From Blastocatellia bacterium (lineage in GTDB: Bacteria > Acidobacteriota > Blastocatellia > UBA7656): a stretch of 64,000 bases of DNA. Each line of letters begins with the position of its first letter. The first letter of the stretch is position 1. Below are positions 18,000-29,500 of this stretch, one piece after another. The stretch is from the NCBI GenBank assembly GCA_035275065.1, contig DATENM010000136.1, forward strand, positions 1-64,000, read 5' to 3'. The notes under the pieces were generated by a model. The model searched no databases. It was not told where the DNA came from and saw only the letters and a list, made by a program, of their open reading frames with translations. Position numbers and translations under genes: made by a program.

Positions 18000-19112
18000 T
18001 CATGCAAGCTTCTTGTGGAACTGCACGGCGCTCAAGATCAGCAGCACCACCCCCATCGCCGCGAGCGTGATGACCTCTGGCAGTAAATCCATAAACGTCG
18101 CGCCACGCAGCACGATGCCGCGGATGATCTCCATGAAGTGCGTCGCCGGCACGACAAAACCGACCGCCTGCATGGCGACCGGCATCGAATCGCGCGGAAA
18201 CATGAAACCCGACAGCAATACCGATGGCAGCATAATCAACCACGCCAGTTGTAGCGCCTGCATCTGATTCTGCGCCCTCGTCGAAATCAGCAGGCCGATG
18301 GCCAGCGCCGTAAACAAGAAGATCACCGACAGCCCGATAAGCAACAGCAGCGAGCCATTGATCGGCACGTCGAAGATGATGCGCATCACCGCCAGCACCG
18401 TCAGCGTTTCAAAGATACCGATCAGCCCGTAAGGCACCAGCTTGCCCAGCATTAGGCCGAACGGGCGGACGGGCGTCACCAGCAGTTGTTCGAGCGTGCC
18501 GCGCTCGCGCTCGCGGACGATTGAGAAGGCGGTCAGCATCGTCGTAATGATTTGCAGAATCACCGCCACCAGGCCCGGCACCATGAAATTGGCCGAGCGC
18601 ATATCGGGGTTGAACAGCATCTTCGGGCGCACGTCAACCGGCAGCCCCGCGGGGCTGAGCGTGCTGCTCAGCCTGAGGATCGATTGTGACATCCCGACCG
18701 AAGTCGAAACCTGAAGACTCTGCGAGGCGATGCTCGAATCCGACCCGTCAATCAAGACCAGCACGGTCGCCTGTTGGTCGTTCAGCAAGCGGTCGGAGTA
18801 ATCGGGCGGAATCTTGATGCCGACCTTGGCGCGCCCGGTGACGATGGCGTGGTTCAAGGCGTCGTCAGAGCTGACGTGCTCGGTAATCATGAAGTAGTCG
18901 GTGTTTTCAAACGCGGCGATCAGGTCGCGCGACGGCTGGCCGACGTCGAGGTTGTAAACCACCGTCTTGATATTGCGGACGTCGGTGTTGATGGCATACC
19001 CGAAGACCGTCAACTGGAACATCGGGACGATCAGCATCAGCACCAGCGTCACCGGGTCGCGGCTGATCTGAATGATCTCTTTGTAGAAGATCGAGCTGAA
19101 TCCTTTGAACAT
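18000..19112 (-). CDS. ABC-2 type transporter permease (YbhR/YhhJ-like)
   Basis: 370 aa. N-terminal helix (VTLVLMLIVPMFQLTVFGYAI), a large periplasmic domain (TDVRNIKTVVYNLD, AFENTDYFMITEHVSSDDA) and five C-terminal helices, with the conserved FMVPGLVAVILQIITTMLTA and RERERGTLEQLLVTPVRP motifs of ABC-2 export permeases. The ATPase gene ends 10 bp upstream. Regulator, HlyD adaptor, ATPase and permease are arranged as in the E. coli CecR (YbiH)-YbhGFSR drug-efflux locus, but with only one permease here, so a homodimeric channel is likely. Confidence 0.92.
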   Translation of the reverse strand: MFKGFSSIFYKEIIQISRDPVTLVLMLIVPMFQLTVFGYAINTDVRNIKTVVYNLDVGQPSRDLIAAFENTDYFMITEHVSSDDALNHAIVTGRAKVGIKIPPDYSDRLLNDQQATVLVLIDGSDSSIASQSLQVSTSVGMSQSILRLSSTLSPAGLPVDVRPKMLFNPDMRSANFMVPGLVAVILQIITTMLTAFSIVRERERGTLEQLLVTPVRPFGLMLGKLVPYGLIGIFETLTVLAVMRIIFDVPINGSLLLLIGLSVIFLFTALAIGLLISTRAQNQMQALQLAWLIMLPSVLLSGFMFPRDSMPVAMQAVGFVVPATHFMEIIRGIVLRGATFMDLLPEVITLAAMGVVLLILSAVQFHKKLA

Positions 19113-19122
19113 CGCTCGCCTC

Positions 19123-20192
<1,070 letters not shown>

Positions 20193-20193
<1 letters not shown>

Positions 20194-21344
20194 CATTTCA
20201 TTATGCTCACGTCGGCGGCCATGCCGGCGCGCAGCAGGTGCGAGCTGTTATCAACGCGGACGCGCAGGGCAAAGACCTGATGCTCGCGCTCGCTGCGTGT
20301 CTGCACGTTGCGCGGCGTGAACTCGCCGCGGCTGGCGATGTGCTCAATCGTCCCTTTGAAGGCTTCGTTCTTGTAGGTGTCAACTTTAACCGTCACCTCT
20401 TTGCCGAGCTGCGCATAGCCCAGCTCCGGCTCAGGCATGTAGACACGCACCCACAGGCGGTTCAGCTCGACGAGCGTGGCGACCGGCGCGTTCGGGTTGA
20501 TCAAATCGCCGGGCCGCACGCGCAGCACTTCGACGAAGGCGTCGGCAGGCGCGCGGACTTCAAGCTCGCCGAGCTGCGTGTTGATCTGTTCGAGCGCGGC
20601 GCGGGCGCGTTCCAGTTGCGCGTGGGCGGCGGCGACGTCTTCTTTGCGCGAGCCGCGCCGGGTCATTTGATACTGAGCAGCAGCTTCGTTGTATTGGCGC
20701 TCGGCGCGCTTGACCTCTTCGCTGCGCGTCCCGGCGAGCAGCATATCGAGTCTTTGTCTGGCGGCTTCGCGCTGGCCGCTGGCGCGGTCAAACGCCGCAC
20801 GGGCGTTATCGTAATCCTGCTTGGATTGAATGCCGTCGCGCACCAGTTTTTCGACGCGCGCCAGCGTCGCGCGGGCGACGTCGTAATCGGCGTTGGCCGA
20901 TTCCAGTTGAGCGCGCGCCGCGCCAATCTCCTGGCGGCGCGGGCCGTTGCGCGCTTCTTCGAGCGTCATCCATGCGGCCTCGGCCTGCGCCTTGGCCTGC
21001 GCGACTTCTTCGGGGCGAAAGCCGTTCTGCAACTTTTGATAATTGGCGTCGGCTTGAGCGACGGCGGCCTCGGCGTCGGCGCGCCGGGCGCTCAGGTCAT
21101 AAGCCTCGAAGCGGATCAGCGGCTCACCCTGCTTGACCTCTTGACCTTCGCGCACCAGCACTTCACGGATGCGCCCGCCGATCTTCGAGCCAATGTGAAT
21201 CTCGTCGGCCTCGATGTTTCCGGAAAGCACCAGGCGGTCGGTAGCGGCGCGGCTGGTGAAATACTTCACGGTTGCCGCCGCGCCAACGGCCACGAACGCC
21301 AGCAGGCCAACCAACAATGTTTTGCGGAATCTGCTTGTCATCAT
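20193..21344 (-). CDS. HlyD/YbhG-like membrane-fusion adaptor
   Basis: 383 aa. N-terminal anchor (TLLVGLLAFVAVGAAATVKYF), lipoyl half 1 (LSGNIEADEIHIGSKIGGRIREVLVREGQEVKQGEPLI in blocks), a long coiled-coil hairpin (about residues 75-245; ADAEAAVAQADANYQKL to ARAALEQINTQLGEL), lipoyl half 2 (VRAPADAFVEVLRVRPGDLI) and a beta-barrel (VRVYMPEPELGYAQLGKEV). The EEVAQAKAQ and GTRSEEVKRAE wording is typical of the YbhG/EmrA-like group. The start overlaps the tetR stop by 4 nt. Confidence 0.92.
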
Positions 21345-22024
21345 CGTTGCCCCTTTCGGCGGCGCGTCGCCGTCGCTTGACGGGCGCGCTGGCCGGCGGA
21401 CGGTTGATCCGTGCCGGCCGCGCCGTTTAAGAAAAGATCGATGGTGTGCGCCGCCAGCCGCTCGATGAAGCGCTCGTCGTATTGCAGCTTGCCAAGCCCG
21501 AGCGCGACAATCGGGCGGAGCAACTGAAACACCACGATCATGCCGATCAGGCTGACGGGCGCAAGATCAACATCAATCGCCCGCAACTCGCCGCGGCGCA
21601 CGCCTTCGGCCATCGCTTCGCGCAGCATGCCGTAATTGGTCGGGGCGTACTTCGGGAATATCTGCATAAAGTATTTGCCGCCTGATAGCATCTCGCGCGA
21701 CAGGATGCGCGCCAGGTGCGGGTGGTCGAAGAGGTAGCCGGCATAGGCTTTCACGAAGCGCGTCAGCCGTTCTTCGAGCGACGTCGCGCTCTCGATGGCT
21801 CCGGCGATCAGGCTGCGCACAGTCGCGGCAGCATTCTCGATGACCGCGACATAGAGGTTTTCTTTGTTGCCGAAATAGTAATGAATCATCGCGCCATTGA
21901 CGCCCGCCGCCGCGGCGATCTGGCGGACGCCGACGCCGGCGAAGCCGTGTTCGGCAAACAGTGTCTCTGCCGCCGCCAGTATCTTCGCTCGCGCCTCCGG
22001 GTCGTCGGTCTTCAGTCTTGCCAT
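21341..22024 (-). CDS. TetR-family transcriptional regulator of the efflux operon
   Basis: 227 aa. N-terminal HTH with the TetR pattern (AKILAAAETLFAEHGFAGVGVRQIAAAAGVNGAMIHYYFGNKENLY, in blocks; recognition helix near residues 40-47). The C-terminal ligand-binding domain is helical and a basic tail (ARQATATRRRKGQR) ends it. First gene of the operon; the TGA overlaps the hlyD ATG. GAGG lies five bases before the start. A promoter and a perfect 20-bp palindrome lie immediately upstream, so autoregulation of the whole operon is likely. The layout matches the CecR-type system of E. coli. Confidence 0.93.
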   Translation of the reverse strand: MARLKTDDPEARAKILAAAETLFAEHGFAGVGVRQIAAAAGVNGAMIHYYFGNKENLYVAVIENAAATVRSLIAGAIESATSLEERLTRFVKAYAGYLFDHPHLARILSREMLSGGKYFMQIFPKYAPTNYGMLREAMAEGVRRGELRAIDVDLAPVSLIGMIVVFQLLRPIVALGLGKLQYDERFIERLAAHTIDLFLNGAAGTDQPSAGQRARQATATRRRKGQR

Positions 22025-22036
22025 GCTTACCTCGAA

Positions 22037-22056
22037 TTAATCAAACGTTTGATTAA
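22037..22056. promoter_or_regulatory. Operator palindrome for the TetR-type regulator
   Basis: TTAATCAAACGTTTGATTAA is a perfect 20-bp palindrome centred 22 bp upstream of the tetR ATG and directly next to the -10 box. Position and symmetry are those of a TetR-family dimer site that would block transcription start. Confidence 0.82.
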
Positions 22057-22085
22057 AGAATAAGGTTCAAGCAAAAATTAGTCAA
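22057..22085 (-). promoter_or_regulatory. Promoter of the tetR-hlyD-ATPase-permease operon
   Basis: On the minus strand TTGACT (22080-22085), a 17-bp AT-rich spacer and TATTCT (22057-22062) lie just upstream of the operator. Both hexamers match consensus at five and four positions respectively. Confidence 0.7.
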
Positions 22086-22230
22086 GCGGCGTTCCCATCG
22101 CGGGCCTTTCATGCGGCGTCAGGGGCGGGCTTGTGGTTTTAACTGCGGCGACCTAAAATCTTCTGTTAGACGCTTGCCGGCGATCAACCCACCTTTTACA
22201 CGCCCTCCCCAGAGATCGAAGACGTTCATT

Positions 22231-23490
22231 ATGTCGAGCCGAGTTTTGCTTGCCATTGCCGATCCGCAGCTTCGGCGCGCGGCCACCGAGGCGCTGAATG
22301 CCGCGCGGATTCAAAACATGAGCGCCGACGACGGCACGACCGCCTTCAATCTGCTGAAGACGCTGCCGCCCGACGTGCTGGTCGCCGAGATTGCGCTGCC
22401 CGGCAAGGATGGCTATGCGCTTTGCCAGTATGTCAGGCAGGAGCCGCCGCTCCAGTCCGTGCCGGTGGTGCTTCTCGATAACCATTTCGACGCCATCAAT
22501 CGCAAGATCGCTTCAAGAGCCGGAGCGACCGTCTACCTGAGCCAACCCTTTACTTCAAGCGAGCTGGTCGAGGTGGTCCAGAGGCTTCTTGAGAGCAAAG
22601 CCGCAGTCAGCGATGTCGCGCCGGTGCCCGTTGAAATTGCAACGCCTGAAGCAGAGCCGCTTGAAATTGCAGCCCCCGAAGCAGCGCCCGAGGCCGAGCC
22701 GCCGCCGGTCACTCTTGACCGAGGCCGCGGCGAAGAAGCGACGCCATCGCCGGTCGTTACTCAAGCGCGCTCTGCCGAGCTTGCCCTTGAGCCTTACACA
22801 CAGAGCGCCGCGCTGGCACGGCGCGACACGCCAGCGCCGCCACAGCCGCGCAGCAATTTTAAGTATTATGTGGCGGCGCTGCTTATCGTGCTTGCCGGCA
22901 TTGCCGTCGCAATCTGGCTGCGTATGCGGCCCGCAGAGACGTTGCAGGCGCCGCCGCCGATTGCCGCGACTGAGCCGTCACCTGACGATTCCCGCGCCGC
23001 GGCGGATCAGCCCGATAGCTCCCCGGCTGCGGAACCGGCCATCGGTGCCGAGCCTGGCCCCGAAGCAACGCCATCCGTGCCAGGCCCTGAGCCTTCTCGG
23101 CCCGCTCCACCTGCCTCGACCTCCAGCGCGCAAGCCGTCCGAGGCGAGCCGCCAGCGATTCATCGTCCGCCCGGCTCGCGGCCAAATGTTGATGCGCGCC
23201 GGCAGGAGCCGCGGCCTGTGGGAACCGCTGCGCCACTGCGCCAGGGCTCGCTGGCTACGCCTCTGCGCCGCCCGCCCGATACACCGACGGCTCGCCCGCC
23301 GACTGTAAGCTCGAATACAATTGGCGATCAATGGCGCAAAGGCGGCCACGAGATGGCGCTGGTCGGCGAGCACTTCACCAGCGGCGTTAAACATTTCGGC
23401 AAAGGCGGCGGGAAAGCGTTTCTCTGGCTCGGAAGGAAGATCGGCAGCGGGCTCAAGCGCGTCGGCAGCGCGGTCAGGCGCGCGTTTTAG
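22231..23490 (+). CDS. Membrane-anchored degenerate receiver-domain protein
   Basis: 419 aa from the ATG at 22231. Residues 1-120 form a CheY-like receiver (RVLLAIADPQLRRAATEAL, PPDVLVAEIALPGKDGYALC, VPVVLLDNHFDA, GATVYLSQPFTSSELVEVVQ). The phosphoacceptor position is Glu53 (VAEIALPG) instead of Asp, and the conserved Lys is Gln105 (YLSQPF); the spacing of 52 is exactly canonical. A Pro/Ala/Glu-rich linker (about 125-205) leads to one transmembrane helix (about 211-232, YYVAALLIVLAGIAVAIWLRM), then a Pro-rich segment and a Gly/Lys-rich tail (GKGGGKAFLWLGRKIGSGLK). A phosphorylation-independent signalling or scaffold role is inference. Convergent with the TamB-Omp85 gene. Confidence 0.8.
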   Translation: MSSRVLLAIADPQLRRAATEALNAARIQNMSADDGTTAFNLLKTLPPDVLVAEIALPGKDGYALCQYVRQEPPLQSVPVVLLDNHFDAINRKIASRAGATVYLSQPFTSSELVEVVQRLLESKAAVSDVAPVPVEIATPEAEPLEIAAPEAAPEAEPPPVTLDRGRGEEATPSPVVTQARSAELALEPYTQSAALARRDTPAPPQPRSNFKYYVAALLIVLAGIAVAIWLRMRPAETLQAPPPIAATEPSPDDSRAAADQPDSSPAAEPAIGAEPGPEATPSVPGPEPSRPAPPASTSSAQAVRGEPPAIHRPPGSRPNVDARRQEPRPVGTAAPLRQGSLATPLRRPPDTPTARPPTVSSNTIGDQWRKGGHEMALVGEHFTSGVKHFGKGGGKAFLWLGRKIGSGLKRVGSAVRRAF

Positions 23491-23563
23491 AGGGGATTGC
23501 AATCGGGTGTAGCGCAATCTGTCAGATTGCGCATTGGCTCGCGCAATCTGACAGATTGCGCCA
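23489..23563. repeat. REP-like double palindrome G
   Basis: A leader (23489-23517) is shared with the element at 52700. It contains GGGTGTAGCGCAA and runs into two near-perfect 21-bp palindromes with GCGCAA/TTGCGC ends and CTG-N-CAG centres (23512-23532 and 23541-23561), separated by ATTGGCTC and closed by CACAC. It lies between two convergent genes, starting at one stop codon and ending 5 bp before the other. GTAG at the foot of a hairpin recalls REP/BIME elements mobilised by RAYT transposases; no such gene is in the window. Confidence 0.8.
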
Positions 23564-23567
23564 CACG

Positions 23568-26500
23568 TCAGAAGGTCTGCCCGAAGCGGATGTGGATGAC
23601 GCCTTGCGGCTGTCGCAGGATGACGCCGGTGGCGCTCATAAACGATGGCGGGTTGAGCAGGTATCCGTAATCTATGCCGACCGGGCCGATGGGCGTGTCG
23701 AGCCGCAATCCCAGCCCGATGGTATGCGTCATCCCGCCGAAGCTCATATCGCTCACCCGGCGAAAGACGTTACCAAAGTCGTAGAACGGCACCAGCCGCA
23801 ATTGTTTGGTCAGCGGGTAGCGCAGCTCGAAATTCATCACCAGCATCGCATCGCCGCCCAGCGGCACCAGCGTCGGCAGCTCCATCGCATTGCGCGGTTC
23901 GAGGATGGCTTGCGGCCCGGCCTGCTCGAACTTAAAGCCGCGCAGCGTCGTCGCGCCGCCGGCAAAGAAGCGCTCGCTGATCGGCAGTACCTCGTCGGCT
24001 TCAGTGATCGCGCCGTTCGGGCCGGTGCCACGGACGGCGTATGGCTTGGCCAGTCCGAGGCGCGCCGCGAACGCCAGCACCGTGTCACGGAGCCCCGGCG
24101 TCATCTTGTCGAATTGATAATAGCGCTGGTAATTGGCAAAGAATTTATTGAAAGCTTCGTTGCCGCCGAAAGGCCGCGCCGCAATCGAATGCTCGACGCT
24201 AATGAGCTCGCCCTTCGTCGGATTGAGCGCCGAGTTGCGCGTGTCGCGCGTCAGCCCGGCTGAAAACAAGCCGAGCCGTATCGCCTGCTCGTTGCGGACG
24301 ATCTCTTCGAGCGGGATGTCCTGCGGGTTGCTCAGCTTGCTGTTTTCGAAGCTGTAACGGAAACGCAGCGCGGTGATGTCCGAGAACTTGCGCTCGGCTT
24401 GCAGGAAGACGACGAAGCGCTGGATGCCAAAGCTCGGCCCATTGTTCGACGCGGTGCCGCCGCCGACCAGCCGCCGCTGCACCAGTGTGTGCAGGTTGGT
24501 ATTACTGTCATAAAATCCCGACAGCGTCGCTGCCCAGTTGCTGCTCCAGATGCGCAGGTCTGTGTACTGCAACTGTAAGAGCTGCTCGCGGAAGCTGGCG
24601 CGCGTCCGCATCGAGATTGAATTCGCCCGCCCGAACAGGTTGGTGTCGGTCAGTTGCAGCGAGCCGCGCGGCCCTTCGTCGGTTGAAAAGCCGAGACCAT
24701 AAACCACGAGCAGAGGCTTCGCTTCGGTCACTCGCACGGTGACGCGGCGGGCGTCCGGGTTGCCGCCCGGCATCGGCTCGTGGCGGATGGCGATTTCGCT
24801 GAAGGCGCCGGTCGCGTAGAGGTCGCGCTGCGTGTGGCGAATCAACTCGGGCGTCAGCACGTCGCCTTCTTTGAAAGCGAAGAAACGGCGGATCGAGGCT
24901 TCGCGGGTCTTGGTCTGACCGGTCACCTCAATCGCGGCGACGATAGCGCGCGGGCCTTCGCTGATGTTGTATTGCAGCGCGACGCGATCCGCCGACAGAT
25001 CAACAATCGTGTACGGCGCGGTCGCGTCCAGGAAGCCGTGATCGCCATAAAACACCTTGACGTTCTTGGTCGTCTCGCGGGCCTTGCTCGGCGAGAAGGC
25101 TTCGCCTTCCTTGAGCGCCACGCGGTCACGCAGCTCGTTTGCGGCAAAGACGGTGTTGCCGTTGAAGGCGACGTCGGCGACGGTCGCGCGCGTGCCTTCG
25201 TCAACGTGGAAGATCAGCACCAGGTCTTCGCTCTGCGGCTTGGTATCAATGCGCGACGTGACGCGCGCCGAGCGGAAGCCGAGGTCGGCCATGCGATTGC
25301 GAATGGTTTCGCGGTCGCGGCGAATGCGGTCGTTGCTGGTGATGCCGCGCGCCAGCCCGCCAATCAGCGGCAGCGATTTGAGTATTGGCACAGCCCCGAC
25401 GAAGCTCGCTTTCTTTGATTGCAGGTCGCTGCCGACATCGCCCATGCCGATCTCGTTCGTGCCTTCGAGACGAATCTCGTCCAGGTCGTAACGCTGCCCC
25501 GGCTGCACGTCGTAAAACAGGCGGACGGGCGCGCCGCTGCACTCCACAGGCTCGCAGCGCGAATGCACGGTCGCAAAGAAGTAGCCCTGCTCTTGCAGGT
25601 AATTTTCCAGGTTGCGCTCGCCTAACCGTGCCAGCGCGCGGCTGAAGCCCTGAGTTTCGACCGGCACCAGATCGCGCAGCTTGCGGTTGCTCAGCTTCAC
25701 CCCGGCGGGGTTGACCAGCATGACTTCGGCGGGCGGCAGCGGGGCGCGCGGCGGCGCGGTGTTGCGGCCCGGCGCGCTGCTCACAGGTTGTTCAAAGCCG
25801 AGCGCAAAGCGCGTGCGCCCGCGCATCTCGATGGTGAAGTTGCTGTCGGTCGTCGTGCCGCTGTTGAACGTGCCGCCTTGCGTGTACGAGGCAAGGCCGG
25901 AAAAGCGGTTCGACAAAATGTACTCGACGATGACGCTCTGATCTTGCTCGCTGCCGACGTTGGTCGAGTAGGTGAACGACAGATCGCGTGTCAGCTGTTT
26001 GCCAATCGTCAGCCGCGCCGCCGGGTTCGAGTTAGGCTCAAGCACCGGATCGATCTGGAAGCGATTCAGTCCGAGCAGCGATTCGGTCGGCTGCGAGATG
26101 AACTGCTCGGAGAGCAGCGAGGCCGCCGCGCCCAGCCCCGACGAAACCAGGTCCTGGCTGGCGAGCGTGCTCGAATTGATGTGGCCGGTCGCCACCAGCG
26201 ATAGCACGTCCGAGCGCGGCAGGTCGGGGTCGGAGCGCAGCGTCACTTCCATCTGATCGAGCGGCCCTTGCAGTCCGACATAAACGTGATAGTTGCTGAT
26301 GTCGGCTTCGGTCTGGAGATTGACCACAGGGGTCGAGCCGCCGCCCGGAAAGTCGAGCGTGCCGGTGGTGATGTCGTAACGCTGTGCGCGCAGCTTGATC
26401 GTGCCGCCTTCGACCGCCACGCGCCCGGTGATATTCGGGTCGGTCGCCGTGCCGCCAATCGACAGCGCCGCCGTGCCGACGGTGTTGACTTGCTGATTGC

Positions 26501-29500
26501 GGATCAACAACGTGCCCGGCGCGTTGATGCGCAGGTCGAGGCCGAGAGGCGGCAAGCCGAGCGGCCCTCGGCCTGTGGTCGAACCGCCGCTGCCGCTGCC
26601 AAAGCTCAAGCCATCGGCGCCGCCGCTGCCGTTGGCCATGCTGGCAAAGTCGAGATTCGTGGTGTAGTCGCCTTCGGGAATGTTGATCGTGCCGCTCAAC
26701 ACCTGGCGGTCTGTGTTGCCCGTCAGGTCAAGGTTGGCGTTGGCGATGATCGACGCGCCTTCGTAAATCACGTTGACGTTGTTGCCGACGGCGGTGAAGT
26801 GCCAGTCTTGCGGGCGCAGCCCGGCGAGGCGCACCTCGCCGCTGGCATTCAGGTTGCCGTCGTTGGCCTGCGCCGTGAAGCTTTCGAGCGTGATGCGGTC
26901 GGCGCCGAGCGTGATGCGGCCATTGCCGTTGAAGATGCCGAGCGGCAGAGCGTCGCCGGATGCCGAAATCTGCTCAAGGCGAATCTCGCCCGCCAGGCGC
27001 GGGTCGCTGATCTTGCCGGTCAGCCGCGCGTCAACCGCGATGGTGCCGCCGAGCAAGAGGTCCGGGCTCACCTGGCCAAGCTCTGCGAGGTGGGCCGCGC
27101 CGGTGAGCGCGAAATTCACGGGCGCGTCGCCGTTCAGTGCGAGCGTGCCGCCTAATCTAAAATCGAATCCCTGGCCGGAGATGCGCGTCTGGCTGAGATT
27201 GACTTCAGGGCCGTTGACGATCACCGAGACCGGCGTCTGAATGTTGACGGCGCGGCCTTCGACGTTGAGCGCGATGGTATTGAGCGTAAGGTCGCCGCGC
27301 AGGTGATCGAGCGTCATCTCGCCATCGGCGTTTTCAATCGGGCCGATGACGTAGAGCCGGCCATTCACTGTGCCTGTGACTGCCGCGTCGGGCGCGAAGG
27401 CGGCGACCAGCGGCGCGAGATCGAGATTATCGAAAGTGGATTCGACGGTGATCGGGCGGCCCGGTCGGCGCAGCTCGATGCTGGCGTGAACGGCTTGAGG
27501 CTTGCCAACGATGCCGGTTACGAAATCAACGTCAACGCGGCCGCCGGGGTTGGTGCGCGCCGTCAAGCTCAGCTCGCCGGCGCTGCGCCCGTTGATCGTC
27601 ACGTCCTTGCCCTGAGCCGTCGCTTCGACCTTTAGCTCGCCGAGGTCTTTGGTGTTGCCAGTCGCCTGCACGGTCGCGCCCGCCGTGCCAGTGACGCTGG
27701 CCGAGAGGTTGAGCGAAGTCGCCAGTTGATTCAGGTCAACGTTGTCGGCGCGGGCTTGCAGTTGGAAATCATTCGTCTTCAGATCGTACTGGCCGCTGGC
27801 GGTCAACTGGCCCTGCGCGAATCGCAGGTCGGCGCGGTCAAGCCTTGCCGTGCGCCCATCAAAGACCAGACTGGCGTTGGCGTTCTCTGCCGCCTGGCCT
27901 TCAATCGTGCCGTTGTTCAGCGTCAGGGTCGCGGTCCCGGTCGGCGAGCCGGGCAAGCCTGTCAGGTGGGCTTCGCCATTCAAGCTGCCCGTGATCAATT
28001 TCTGCTGGCTCGACAGGCCGGCGGCTGAGGTGATCGTTTCAATGTTGATGTGATCGATGGTGGCGTCCAAGCGGCCAGAGGTCGCGACTTCGGCGCGCGG
28101 CGCTGAGTAAGTGAAGCGCGCCGAGCCGCCGTCGACCGTCGCCAGCACGCCATTTTCAAAAGCCACCTCTTGCGGCGTCAGCCGGACGTGACCCGTCAGG
28201 CTGCCGACCGGCTGATCGTGCGCGCCGATGTTGGCGGCGTTCAGGTCGCCTTCGATTGCCGGGTCGCTCAACGAGCCGCTGACGCGCCCGTCGAAGCGGA
28301 AGTCGCCGGCCAGTCGCGGCTCGTACGACGCCACCGCATCTTTGACGCTGTTGATCGAGTAAGCGATGGTCTGTAGCTCTTCGGCATGGGTCGAAGTGAG
28401 CGAGAAATTCAGATCAGACGAGTCGCCTTTTGCGGCGACGCGCCCGCTGGCGGTCAACTGCGAGGCGTTGGTCGCCAGCGTCAACTGCTCGACGTTGAAG
28501 TTGCCGCTCTGGGCGCGGACGGCGACATCGCCGGTCACAGGGATGGCGCTGTCGGTCTGCGTCGTCTCCGCCGTCAGGTGCGCCGACAGGTTGCCGCTCA
28601 GCGATTCAAAGTTGGTGCCGGGCCAGCTGACGCGCACCTGGCTATTGATGCTGCCGGTGAGCGGCTGGTTGTTGACTTCGAGGAGCTTGAAGACTTCGCC
28701 GGTCTTCAGGTTGTTGAGACTGGCGGTCAAACGTGACGCGCCGCGCCGGCCTGTGGCGATGACGGCGTCGCCGGTGGCGGTGCCGCCCATCAACGACGCG
28801 TTGAAGCGGTTGAGCGCCACGGCGTTGTTATCGGCGACCAGTTGGCCGCGCACGGGGCCGATCTGTGTGCCGCGTACCTGGCCACCGCGCACGTCGAGAC
28901 TGCCTTTGACTTGATAGACGCTGCCGTTGATGTTGGCCGCCGTGTCGCGCAGCGTGATGCCGTTGATCTGCCCGGCCTTGAGCGCCACCCGCGCGACGGT
29001 CACCTGTCGCACCGTCGCCAGCGTTCGCCCGTCGCGGATTTCGGCGCGGATGTCGCCGGCGCGAATGTCCTGCACCTGACCTTGAGCTAAGCCGACGCGC
29101 CCGACCGCCAGGTGTTGCACGTTGGCCAGCGTCACGCCGTCTTTGATCTCGCCGTTGATGCCGCTGATCTGGACGCCGGCCAGTTGATTGCCGGCGACGG
29201 CGGCCGCCGTGGCGTGAGCGCGGCTGCTCGTGAAAGTGATGCGCTCACCGTCGGATTCGACGTTGATGTCTTCGACGCTTGCGGCGCGCACGCGGTCGCC
29301 CGCTGCGGTCAGGTCTTCGCCGGTCAGCGCGCCGGTGATCTTGTACTTCGCGCCGTCGCCGCTGAGGTTGCCGTTAAAGGCGGCCGCGCCTTGCAAGCGC
29401 AGGTCGGGAGCCAGAACCCGCGAGACTTCGGCGAGCGCGACACGCGTCTGGAGGTTGGCGTTGTAACTCAAGCCGGCCAGCGTGTCGAGCTTGCCGCTGG

